A stretch of DNA of 64,000 nt from Paramarasmius palmivorus (taxonomy: Eukaryota > Basidiomycota > Agaricomycetes > Agaricales > Marasmiaceae): NCBI GenBank assembly GCA_037176845.1, contig JAYKXP010000080.1:62001-126000 (forward strand), read 5' to 3'. Position 1 is the first letter of the stretch. Each line of letters begins with the position of its first letter. A program made the translations under genes and the position numbers. The notes beneath the pieces are model-generated. The model did not search any database. It saw only the letters and a list, made by a program, of their open reading frames with translations, and was not told the DNA's origin. Shown here in pieces: positions 1 through 9,982 of the stretch.

Positions 1-1420
1 AAGTGACAGTGACAAGATGGAAGGTGTGGTGCTTGGGTTCTTGCACTTATTTAACCTCTTTTTTTCTTATTCGTTCGTTTTACCCGTTCTCGTGAATGAA
101 TTAGTACGTCCGCATGGCGAACGATTGTATGTTCGATTATATCACTGTGATATACGATACATTAACACCCAACATACCTTTGTGTATTAGTACCTATACA
201 TACCGCACGTTACAGAACTAGTCTAGTGACCTTTTTTTCTTGGTGTCCGTTTATCACAGATTGCTTCCTCCGGGTGGTTCCGGTGACTCGCATGGCATCT
301 CCAAGGCATCCCCAAGGCATCCCGTATATCCTTATCACAATCCCTTAGCTACCACCTTCGACTCGGTACCTTCCCGGCTGAGGCTTGTGTATTGCTACCT
401 GCCAATTCGACGACCTTCCACCACATCGATTCGATTCTCGAGAGGAAACATCCGCTGTTGACCCTGATCAGGTTAAATAGCTCTATTCCTGAAGATTCTT
501 GATACACTTTGGTGTCTAGTAGAGGCGTATATCCGACGTCGCCTAGGTTCATATATCCATCTTTCCAAAGAAACGAGATACTAGAACTGACATCCCAACG
601 TCAAATCGCTTTAACACGCAAAACCACCTCTCATCTCCTCAGCCATAAGACTTCGATGAAAGGAAAGTGTAATCCATCTTCTCATACCGAACCGTTGGGA
701 TAAACGGCGGCATGGCAATGAATGAGCGTGTTGGGTTGAATGAAGAAAAAAATCGTGTGCGGGATCCAATTGTTATGGTTGCTGGGCGGCTGATGTCAGA
801 TTTTCGCACGCTTTGTACGTTGGACTGAATTCTCATCTTCCCTTGCATGGGAAACCACAGCAACTTGGTATAACTGCGCCTGAATTCTTCCGAGGAATGA
901 ATTCCTCTTTCTCTTCGGAAGGTACGAGGTAAGCACCATCCTCATGCTCGACTTTCTATGACCCGCTCGGCAGCTCACTAGGGACAGAACAGGCCGAATA
1001 CGCATTCAAACAGGAAAGCTCGTTGGACGATTGGCCACCAACTTCTGCGTACTACCATCTTGGCGTGATATGACAAAGCGATGCTCTTGATTCGATCTTC
1101 AGGGCTTTCTGTTGTGGCTGGACGTTTCAATGCAATTTCTCGTCCGCTGGCATTTGGCTGGGTATACAGCAACAACATTGGCAAAGAACAAGTTACAGCA
1201 CGCTCTCTTATTCTGCATGTGTCCCTATGCTATCCCGCTCGTTGCCTCGACTATGTTTTCAAGCAACCGCCAAAAAGATGGTCCCGCATGATCACTGATC
1301 TATCATATCCGCCACCGGCAGTCCATTGAATGGATGGTAAGTTCCGTGTCGCACTGCCTGCCTGTGAAGACGGGCCCTGGCTATTGGCCCCTCGCTTGGG
1401 CTAGAGAGACGCTTGCACAA
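1..1420. other. intergenic, no gene recognised
   Basis: Several short open frames of 60-80 codons exist on both strands, but none starts convincingly, carries a recognisable motif or continues across plausible splice sites. The left end may hold the flank of a gene outside the window. The last part, just before 1421, is the promoter side of the secreted-protein gene that follows. Confidence 0.5.
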
Positions 1421-1429
1421 TATAAAAGG
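1421..1429 (+). promoter_or_regulatory. TATA box of the secreted-protein gene
   Basis: The sequence tataaaagg lies about 190 bases before the ATG at 1613, in a pyrimidine-rich leader. Strong TATA boxes recur before the secreted-protein genes of this window, which suggests high or regulated expression. Only the motif and its position are seen. Confidence 0.6.
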
Positions 1430-1612
1430 GTGTTTCATGGGCGCACAGACACTCTAAGCTTCTCGAGCCTCAACCCCAACTACAAACCTTCTTCTCAGAC
1501 CGTTGATCGGCCTTTCCTTGTTTCTCGACATAAAGGGCCTGTGGCTTTCTTTTCACCTTTCCGTTCCTTACACGATTGTGACTCTCTGTCTCGACCCTCG
1601 ACATCATTCGAT

Positions 1613-2865
1613 ATGCGTGCTACATTCTTTGCTCTGTTCGTCCTTGCTATCTCTACATCTGCTGCTCCACAAAGAGGAAGGGGCAGAGGTAGAGGTAGTG
1701 GCAGAGGAGGAAATGTTCCCAGTAATGGTACTGCGAACGGTAATGCGAACACCGGGGTCAACAACAACGGTGGCGCTGCTGCAGGCGGAGCCGACAATGC
1801 CAACAACAACCCCAATGATCCTCAACAATCTTTGACCCTCAATCCCGCAGTTATTGCTGCAGGTTTTCAGAACGACGGTGTTTCTGGCTCAAGTAAGGGC
1901 GCTCATAAACCTCGTCACGTACACTCTCACATTTTATCTTATTCTGTTCATTCAGCTGATCCAACCATATTCACTCCTTCGCTTACATCTTCGAATAACT
2001 TTATCAACTTTTGCGCCGAAAGCCCGAATCTGCCTATTACGAGTGAGTTTCGAGTTGCCTACGGCGTAGGCAGTCCTTGACCATTGGGTCTAGATGGAAA
2101 GCAAATCAAGGAAGGGTCTTGTAACCCTGCACCGATGGGTGTCCTCCCTAGTGTAGACAACATGCCCGCATCAAAGTTCATTTCACCGAAGAATGGCGAT
2201 GTGATACGTACGGGAGAGGTCATTACTATTCAAATGGCAACAAAAAACCTTGAGCTCGGTATGACTTCCCAGTCTGTCTTCCTCTTGCTCGTACTAATCT
2301 CTGGACCAGGAAACTTTGTGAATGCACAAGAAAATTATTTTGCCGCGCCACAGCGTCTGAACGCTCAGGGAAACATCATTGGTGAGTAATTCCTTTCATG
2401 AGGGTGCTACAGCCATTGATTCAGACCTTCAAGGACATTCGCACGTTACTATCGATAAACTAGCATCTCTCGATTCGACAGAACCTACTGATCCCAAGTT
2501 TCCTGCGTACTTCAAGGTCTGTGTTCCGCCGATGTGAAGGGTCCCAGTCCAGACTGACTTGCCTTCTGCTCAAAGGGCATCAACGCCCCATCAGCCGCAA
2601 ATGGGGATGTCACGGTAGTCCTCGACAAGGGACTCCCAGCAGGTTTCTACAGACTTGCTTCTATCAATGCTGCGGCGAATCACCAACCCGTTCTGGCTCC
2701 TATACAGGCGCATGGGTTCTTGGACGATATGGTTTACGTGAGTATTCCCCTGCACCTCAGGCTTTGAAATCGCCGGTGTTCTGTTAGTTGACTGAAGTGA
2801 CTTCACTTTGACTCTAGTTTACCGTTGCGGATGATCCGGCAACTGCTGGTGTTGGTGGACAGTAA
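1613..2865 (+). CDS. secreted protein, Arg-Gly-rich N-terminus
   Basis: Seven exons (1613-1892, 1956-2042, 2094-2258, 2310-2381, 2425-2516, 2576-2737, 2818-2865) join in frame to 301 residues. The start was chosen because MRATFFALFVLAISTSAAP is a clear signal peptide. It is followed by an RGRGRGRGSGRGG stretch, a low-complexity N/G/A region, and a conserved core with LTLNPAVIAAGFQNDG, NFINFC, GSCNPAPMGV and ANHQPVL. I remember this core from a family common in agaricomycetes whose members are often mislabelled 'ribosomal protein s17'; nothing here is ribosomal. The reading frame stays open upstream to 1334, but that part lies before the TATA box and looks like leader. Its biochemical role is unknown; a secreted or wall-associated protein is inferred. 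All introns are GT-AG and 43-80 bases long. Confidence 0.85.
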
Positions 2866-3276
2866 GGGGTTGCTTACCGGGGTTTTGCTGCGACAGGAGC
2901 AGTAGATGGAAGAGTAGGTTGGATGGGGAAAGACGGAGAGCAGCATAAAGGTCTGCGGTGCCGGATTATTTATCGGGTCGAGAATAGTATGCTATTAGTG
3001 CTAGTAGTGTACTTAGCAGTAGCATTCCTTATGAGATTCATGATCATCCACTAAACACAGCTTCGCTGATCCCTAAAGCTCCAAGAGAAAGACAGCCAAA
3101 AAATGTGAATATAAGTATTGTAACTACAAGAATGTTATGATAAGGATATAAAGATAATGGACCAGGAGGAGTGGAATGCACGTCGGGTCTAAAGGGAATT
3201 GTACAAGAAAAAATCATACGGAATAAATATTAAAATAATACACCAGAAGCGAAAGTGAAGGCGTGATATAATGATG
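2866..3276. other. intergenic between convergent genes
   Basis: AT-rich 3' flanks of the secreted-protein gene (+) and the unknown Ser/Pro-rich gene (-). No coding potential was seen apart from short overlapping frames. The stretch presumably holds both polyadenylation regions. Confidence 0.5.
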
Positions 3277-4801
3277 TCATATGCTAGAGAATGCATTGTG
3301 TCGCGACGAACTATGTCCTGGACGGTTTTTGTACTGAACCATTTGCTCCAATGGCATAGGTAAGGGATCCGGGCAGAATGGTGCATCACTCCCTAGAATT
3401 CGCGGCGGATCCGCGGCATCCACAGGCGATGACCCTCGACTGCTTGCTTGTTGAGAGGAATGGGCACTAGAGCCTTCATGATTTTCTTGTCGTGTTGGGC
3501 GGTAGAACATCGGGCGTCGGTAAGAAGGAATGAAATTTTCGTCGGCATCCGGTTGAAGGACTTAATGACATATAATCAGAAATGCTCATACGCGCGAGTT
3601 CTCAGGACATACCATCAAAGCTACGATTCTCTGGGGGCGCCTGTAGTGAAAACACTCTCCTTCCAAGTGTCGTCCTGAGCGTGTAATCCGCGGGAAACTG
3701 TACGGGGCTACTCGCCACACGCTCCGACATACCCAGAGCGTCCCAATCCATGTTTACCTCGTGGACATACTCCTCCCCACTAGTAGTCATCTGACGATTA
3801 ACAACATAGCTCCGCGGCTGTGGGCCGCTCATCTCCTCGTCAATCGACTCCATTCGTTCCCGCTCGTCATAGCTAGTTGGTTCATCGAACAGGAGTGAAG
3901 GACCATGGTGAAGTGTGGACGAAGGCGTCGGCAGGTTTTGGACAGAAAAGTTGGACAAAACAGACAACCGGCCGCCAGAACTAGAGCTCTGACGAGAATC
4001 CCCGCTTCCACGTACGTTGTTGCGCATTCTACGATTTGTGCCGCGTACAGGTGCTCCCAAGCTCTGTGAAGGACTTTCTAGGCTATGTGATGCTGACCCT
4101 GGAGTTTCTGGTTGTGAGGCGCTTGGGATGCTGGCAGGTCGATGAGGAGGTGTAGGCTCTGATCGCCGTTGTCGTGTCTGGAAACGAAACACAATAGTTG
4201 GATTCGAAACTGTTCCTGTTTCTGCGGACCGGCGAGACGAGTTTGAATCCATTGAAGTTCTCGATTCCACTCTCCTTCCGAGAGTAGTTCGAGAATCCTC
4301 GTAGAGCTCTCGAAGTAGAGGTGAGTGTGAAGTTTCCAGTTGGCGACGAGGTAAGAATTGCTGTCGAGGGGGGCTGACGGGGCTGAGAGGGGTGAATGAT
4401 AGAGGGTTCGAGGAGGTTGCTTGAGAGGAATCGAGGTTGAGCGGACTGAGATGATTCGTTGTCATCCGGTGAGGGTGTGAAGACCGATCTCCGTCGCTGC
4501 CAACCTGTTCTGTCTCAAACTGCCTCAAACGCTCCATAGCCTCGACTGAAATAGCTGATCTCAACCTTTCCAGAGCTGCAAGCTCTGCCGTTGACCCGCT
4601 GTCGGGACTCCCGCTCAGTAGAATAGCACCATGCGGTGGTCCCATACTACTTGAATGCGCCCGCGATGTCTCGGCAACATAGTTCTGAATAAGTTCGCGC
4701 CTAAGCTGTCGTACACGTTGGAAAGCAGCATTGAGCTCAGCATCCAAGTGCGGAGACGAGCCGTTTGAGGTCGGCGGTGAGGGATATGAAGTGCTGCTCA
4801 T
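3277..4801 (-). CDS. unknown Ser/Pro-rich protein
   Basis: Two exons on the minus strand, 4801-3613 and 3560-3277, with a 52-base intron whose donor is GTATGT, give 490 residues. The start MSSTSYPSPPTSNGSSP has no upstream in-frame alternative nearby. A short helical N-terminal segment (FQRVRQLRRELIQNYV) precedes a long, probably disordered region rich in Ser, Pro, Arg and Thr. The last exon, with QPDADENFIPSYRRPMFYRP, is charged and aromatic and looks like a folded or binding segment. I do not recognise the family. A CCTCTAG acceptor-like site ends ten bases before the ATG, and a GTAGGT donor-like site lies about 60 bases further upstream, so the 5' leader may be spliced. A nuclear or signalling scaffold would fit the composition, but that is a guess. 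Confidence 0.72.
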
Positions 4802-4968
4802 AATGTGAACCTAGAGGTTGAAGTGCAATGAGCGACCAAACGGACATAGAATGGTTATGGGAGTCTACCTACTATCCGTACTGTAGGGATGAGTCTTTTC
4901 TGCCTAGATTAGCTTGCTCGTCGTCGTGGTCGCAGTGAGAAACTACCGGGGTCGCGCTCGGTGTCAAA

Positions 4969-5224
4969 ATGGTAAGTAACAATGATGGGTGCCGGTTGCT
5001 TGATTGAATCCCGACCTTTGCCCAACTACCATCATCCTCGAACTCTTCAGCGGCCAGCGCTGTTATGGACATCCCAATTTTCCCGAATCTACAAAGAGAG
5101 ACCAGAAAAGAAAATGCTCAAGATTACAGGCAGACCTGTGAAAGCCACGACTTGGTATCATAAACCTGGGATCGGCGCTAGGTACGGGCATCCAGGACGT
5201 CGACGGAATTCGCTGTCAGCCTGA
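4969..5224 (+). CDS. possible small basic protein, divergent from the 3277-4801 gene
   Basis: A strong donor (ATG followed directly by GTAAGTAAC at 4972) and an acceptor ending at 5050 would join a bare ATG to an open exon of 57 codons. The product has about 58 residues, is strongly basic, and contains KKMLKITGRPVKATTWYHK and PGIGARYGHPGRRR. The composition recalls small mitochondrial ribosomal proteins, but I cannot assign one. It would share a roughly 170-base promoter with the minus-strand gene at 4801. An intron right after the initiator ATG is unusual but known. The same exon could be continued from a different 5' exon, so the start is uncertain. Confidence 0.35.
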
Positions 5225-5950
5225 GCCATGGATGGAATGCGGAATTATGACTTTGCCATTCTATTCTGGTCTCCTCCGGGTGAGTGGGTCGCGTCATTCT
5301 GGTGGCCTCTTAAGACCAAAATCACATTCTGCTTCTCGGCTTCTTGGTGATGTAGCGACTTCTACTCGACATTTGACCTTCCTAGATGTTTTCGAGTGCG
5401 GTGGCTGATCAAACGTTTCACTGCCACTACTTAGGTCAAGCGGATCTGCGCTACAGGCTGTTACACCCTGAGGCTGGCTCAAACCCGCGTTTATATCGAG
5501 TATTTTGGGATTTACATGCACCTTTTGTCGCCGATAACCTCCTGCAACGCACAGCCTCGCCACCCGTTGTGCAAATAGTTGCCTTTTTCCAGCCAATTTT
5601 GGAACGCTTGCAACGTCATTCTCCAAGAATTTCAATTTCGCTTTCAGGACTCCGCTTCGGGGGCCTGTCACTTACGTTGTCGCCTGAGTAGCAGGAACAG
5701 ACAGGAAAATCCTCTTGTCATGCAACTGGACATAGGAAAGGTTGCAGAGGTCAGGCACCAATTCCTTCCTATACACCCTGATAAACCAGCTGCACAAGTT
5801 CAACCTTCACTGAAACGTTTATTACCAGGATCGCCATCGTAACTGGACCTCGCGAACGCTAGTCGGAAAAATATGAGACGAAACGTTAATTACCAAACGC
5901 CGAGTGCCACAAGGATTTTCCAACTCCCTTGACGGTGAAACGATCCCGAG
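5225..5950. other. intergenic, unresolved open frame
   Basis: A 125-codon open stretch on the minus strand (5671-5294) lacks an ATG start and has no recognisable motif. A donor-like GTAAGT lies at its 5' end in the wrong place to help. I treat it as non-coding or decayed. The right end, from about 5940, is the promoter of the small secreted protein at 6014. Confidence 0.4.
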
Positions 5951-5959
5951 CAATTGGGC

Positions 5960-5967
5960 TATAAAAG
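5960..5967 (+). promoter_or_regulatory. TATA box of small secreted protein A
   Basis: tataaaag lies 54 bases before the ATG at 6014, a typical spacing for a short fungal leader. A matching TATA box precedes the downstream paralog at a very similar distance. Confidence 0.65.
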
Positions 5968-6013
5968 CCACTCCTTCAAACCACTATTCTACATCATCTC
6001 AAGTCCATCAGCC

Positions 6014-6606
6014 ATGAAGTTCGCTACTCCTCTCATTGCCGCTCTCACCTTCGCCACAACTGCTCTCGCAGTTCCCGGAAAGGCGAGCATCGGCTCTCCA
6101 GAGATGTGGGCTGATGTTGCTGCCGGTACCAATGTTACCATTCGCGTTGATGTCGAAGTAGGTCCTTTCGTGTTCGATGTTGGACTGGCCACTCACCAAT
6201 CTTGCCAGCCAATCCCCCAAAACATTAACGAGGTTGGTATCGCTATTGGCCTCCAGAGCTGTGAGCAAGGGAAGTGCTTCCAGACTGATGACATGCTCGG
6301 GACTGTCGGTACGTTGTTCGGCTTTTCGAAGCCAGACTTGTCTCTCATGCAACGTCTCCAGTTTACCAGGGCAAATTCAACCCTGTATACAACGGATCGA
6401 CCCCAAGCCTTCCTCCTCACGAGAACATCAACGTCTACATCCCCGCTGACTTCCCCAAGGGTAATGCGATCCTTGGTTTGGCCAACCTTGCCCTTGTTGG
6501 TGTAAGTACTCATATCAAATCCATCGTCTTCCGTGCTAATTCTTGTGTATAGGCAAGCTCTGCTCCTCTCTACAACACCTACAATATCTCTGTCAATGTT
6601 GTTTGA
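6014..6606 (+). CDS. small secreted protein A (tandem pair)
   Basis: Four exons (6014-6157, 6209-6308, 6362-6501, 6553-6606) encode 145 residues. MKFATPLIAALTFATTALA is a clear signal peptide. The mature part has the segments IGSPEMWADVAAGTNVTIRV, VGIAIGLQSC, CFQTDDMLGTV and VYIPADFPKGNAILGLANL, and ends in YNISVNVV. The next gene encodes the same pattern, so the two are tandem duplicates. Few cysteines (the ...SC...KCF... pair) and a beta-rich look suggest a compact extracellular domain. The function is unknown; I do not equate it with a named effector or a toxin. It has one intron (6309-6361) that its neighbour lacks. Confidence 0.82.
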
Positions 6607-6845
6607 GAGTCTCACACTATGGACTTATAACCCGTGGAATAGTATAATGCCTTAATGTGGACAATAATATAAACGAAGTACATTGCCAGGCACTTTCTAG
6701 CCTATAAAAACTTGAATGCCGCCGACATTAAAGCTAATGTTAGCTTGGACGGAGTCCATGCCCGTTGCGGGACTGTCAATTTTCGACGCCAGCCTCAACC
6801 GTGCTGTGCAGATCCGCTCCGATTTTCCACCACTTCGAAGATGGG

Positions 6846-6853
6846 TATAAAAA
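6846..6853 (+). promoter_or_regulatory. TATA box of small secreted protein B
   Basis: tataaaaa lies about 59 bases before the ATG at 6905, nearly the same spacing as for paralog A, so the core promoter was probably duplicated along with the gene. Confidence 0.65.
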
Positions 6854-6904
6854 CGCGTTCAAGAGAAAATTTCAGCGTGTTTCAGTATAGCATCGACTAC
6901 CACG

Positions 6905-7478
6905 ATGAAGTATCTCTTGAACTCACTTCTCACTGCAATTGCCTTGGCTACCGCTGCCTCGGCACAACGCACTAGCATCGGCGACCCTTCAATGAATACT
7001 CAGGTTATCGCGGGTACCAATCTGGACGTCCGTATCGATTTACAGGTACGCGATCAGCTCCTCCGCAATGCGAGGATACTAATGAAGACTGCGTCGTGGT
7101 AGCCCACCACATCCAATGTTGATCAAGTTGGCATTGCGATTGGCCTGCAAAGCTGCCAACCAGAGCAATGTTTCCCGCCCGACCAAGTGCTCGGAACGCT
7201 TTTGTACAAGGGCGCATACGATCCTCAGTACTCGTCTGAGGCTTCAAGTTTGCCTCCTCACCAGAACTTTTCGGTGTATATTCCTGAGGATTTTCCTCGG
7301 GGAAACGCGATCCTTGGGTTAGTTCATCTCGGTCTAGTAGGGGTAAGTCATATATTGCGCGCCACTACATGATTCTGCGTCTTTTCTGAACGACTGGTGC
7401 ATCCTCTAGGCTGGTTATCTGAGCGTGTTTGACACCTATAACATTACTGTCGATGTTGTGGACAACTATTATTACTAA
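6905..7478 (+). CDS. small secreted protein B (tandem pair)
   Basis: Three exons (6905-7045, 7103-7342, 7410-7478) give 149 residues. The signal peptide is MKYLLNSLLTAIALATAASA. The mature protein repeats the pattern of paralog A: SIGDPSMNTQVIAGTNLDVR, VGIAIGLQSCQ, CFPPDQVLGTLLYKG, NFSVYIPEDFPRGNAILGL, and a C-terminus YNITVDVV followed by an extra DNYYY. The first and last introns sit at the same codons as in A; the middle intron of A is absent here. Function is unknown beyond secretion. Same-strand tandem placement with 300 bases between the genes points to a local duplication. Confidence 0.82.
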
Positions 7479-7742
7479 GATATCTATTCGAGAATATCAG
7501 TTAGCATCCACGAGTATAGCTGATTTCCTGCCCTGAAGTACTTTACGAACCTTGTATGAATAAACGTGTTTTGAGAGTTGAACGGCTTATTCGGCATGAA
7601 GGCAGTGACTCTGAAGTGCGTGGCACTGGCCCGAGTTGCGTAATGTTGGTGCCCAGACCAAACAGGGCCAACCAATGGCAGCGCGCCGACTCTCTTTCTC
7701 CTCATCCACCACATTCCCCCTTTTTCAAAACTCTTCTCGACA

Positions 7743-9825
7743 ATGAGCTCGCACGACAACGAAGAACTTATCGACTACGAAGACGAACACGATGTCACCA
7801 CCAACGGTTTCCCCGCCGCTGGAGCCAGCGGTGCTGCGGCAGGTGCTAGTGCAGTGGACGGAGAAGACAAGGACAAAAAGAACTTTTCCGGTATCCATTC
7901 GACTGGTTTCCGGTAAGCCTTCTCCTTCAAAGACATGAAACGATACTGACAGCGCTTTTAGGGACTTTTTGTTGAAACCTGAACTTTTGCGTGCTATTAG
8001 CGACCTCGGTTTCGAGCACCCTTCAGAAGGTGACTAAACATTAAACTATGGTCCTATTTATTTGTTCTGACAACGCATTAGTTCAACAGGAATGTATTCC
8101 CCAAGCAGTCCTTGGAATGGATGTCTTGTGTCAAGCAAAGTCCGGTCACGGCAAGACCGCCGTGTTCGTGCTTGCTACTCTCCAGCAGCTTGAGCCTGTG
8201 AATGGCCAGGTGTCTGTACTCGTGCTATGCCACACCCGAGAATTGGCTTTCCAGATCAAAAACGAGTACACCCGATTCGCAAAATACATGCCCGACGTCA
8301 GAATCAGCACATTTTATGGCGGTACCCCTGTCTCAAAAGACGCGGAAATCCTACGTGACAAGAGCAAATGCCCACACATCGTCGTTGCTACTCCCGGTCG
8401 GTTGAACGCACTAGCGAGGGATAAAGTTTTGGACGCCAAAAACGTTAAACATTTCGTGCTGGACGAGTGCGACAAAATGCTGGAACAGCTTGGTTAGTCA
8501 CGAGTTTGGGCACTTTATATTCGTCATTGGGTCGACACAACCTGCAATTGTGTCTTGAGACATCCTTTCATTCTGTCGTGGGGGGTTCCAGTTCACCACA
8601 AAGTTTGTTGGGTCAGGGTCGGGATAGAGCTGGCTGACGGAGTTTGTTGATGTGGCAGTGGTTATTCGAGCTGGAGTGGGACGAGTTTTGGGTTCCGAGA
8701 TCGGCTTCAAGATGTCAGTGCAGAAGGGCATACTGCGGCTCGCGAGCGCTTCCCTTTTTCCCGACCATGAACAACGATCATCAGCCGCATTATTCCTCTC
8801 CGTCAACTCCCCTTTTTGTGTGGTTCCTTTTTATTATTCCACCCGTCTTGTCCGACCGCTTCATTCTGATTTCGACATCCTTCACCAGACATGCGCCGGG
8901 ACGTTCAAGAAATTTTCCGGACTACTCCTCACCACAAGCAAGTCATGATGTTCAGCGCAACCCTTGCAAAGGAGATTCGGGCTACATGCAAGAAGTTCAT
9001 GTCGAATGTACGTACCTGTTCCTGTCGTCATCGGTGTTGTATCTGATCGCTTCCTACAGCCCCTCGAAATTTTCGTGGATGATGAGACAAAACTTACCCT
9101 CCACGGTCTTCAGCAACATTACGTCAAGCTCGACGAGAACAGCAAAAACAGGAAGCTCAATGATTTGCTTGACACACTCGAATTCAATCAAGTAGGGCAA
9201 TATACTTTAACCGGAGACGCTTTTCTCAAGCACTTCTCTTCAGGTCGTCATTTTTGTCAAGTCTGTTGCTCGTGCGATAGAGTTAGACAAATTACTCGTA
9301 TCGTGCAACTTCCCCAGTATTGCTATCCACTCCGGTTTGCAACAGGAAGAACGGTAGGCATTCTGTATTTGTTCAAAGTCACGGAGCGCTGAATCTTTGT
9401 ACGTCCCTCAGTATCAGTCGTTATACTGCTTTCAAAGCGTTTGAAAAACGTATACTGGTTGCAACCGACATTTTTGGTCGTGGTATTGATGTGGAACGTG
9501 TGAACATCGTTATCAACTACGATTGCCCACCGGATGCTGACAGCTACTTGCATCGTGTTGGGTATGTCTAACTATAAGGTTTAGAAGAATTGATGAGCTG
9601 ACATTTTGTATCATTTTAGTCGTGCTGGGCGTTTTGGTACAAAGGGTCTTGGAATCACCTTTGTAACCTCCGATGAGGACCAACAGGTCATGTCAGCTAT
9701 CCAGTCGAGGTTCGAGGTAGCCGTGCCAGAATTACCTGACCACATCGACCCTGCCAGTTACAGTAAGTTCCTTCCGATTCCTGCCTATTCTCAGACTCAC
9801 ATGTCGATTTACAGTGACGTCTTAG
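7743..9825 (+). CDS. SUB2: SUB2/UAP56-type DECD-box ATP-dependent RNA helicase
   Basis: Nine exons (7743-7912, 7962-8029, 8082-8492, 8889-9007, 9060-9191, 9244-9353, 9412-9561, 9620-9762, 9815-9825) join to 437 residues, the usual length for this family. Motifs in order: a Walker A variant [11 protein letters not shown] in ATPGRL, the diagnostic LDECD box, FSAT, an IHSGL segment, [10 protein letters not shown] and [13 protein letters not shown]. The final exon carries only the last residues, read as YMTS and stop, as in fungal Sub2. In known systems the protein unwinds U2 snRNA contacts during spliceosome assembly and loads export factors as part of TREX in the nucleus. The N-terminus is acidic ([11 protein letters not shown]), as in homologs. 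Intron 3 (8493-8888) is 396 bases, far longer than any other intron in this gene. Confidence 0.95.
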
Positions 9826-9982
9826 AACACGTTATTTTGTTTTTCTACAATCTTCATCTGTTTTTTTTTCGTGTATAGTGATACAAAATGTCATTTGGCC
9901 CTACTCGTGTTATCATATAACCAATAAAACTATATGATGTAGTTTTCAAAGTTGACAGATGGGGTGATTGGTGATTCTGTGA

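Noticed and set aside
1334..1612. In-frame upstream extension of the secreted-protein gene
   Set aside because: It runs through the TATA box and would hide the signal peptide; the ATG at 1613 is the natural start.
5294..5671. 125-codon minus-strand frame
   Set aside because: It begins at GTG, with no ATG or supported splice join, and shows no motif.
8644..9195. Long plus-strand frame across the SUB2 gene
   Set aside because: It lies mostly in the long intron and in a shadow frame of the helicase exons.
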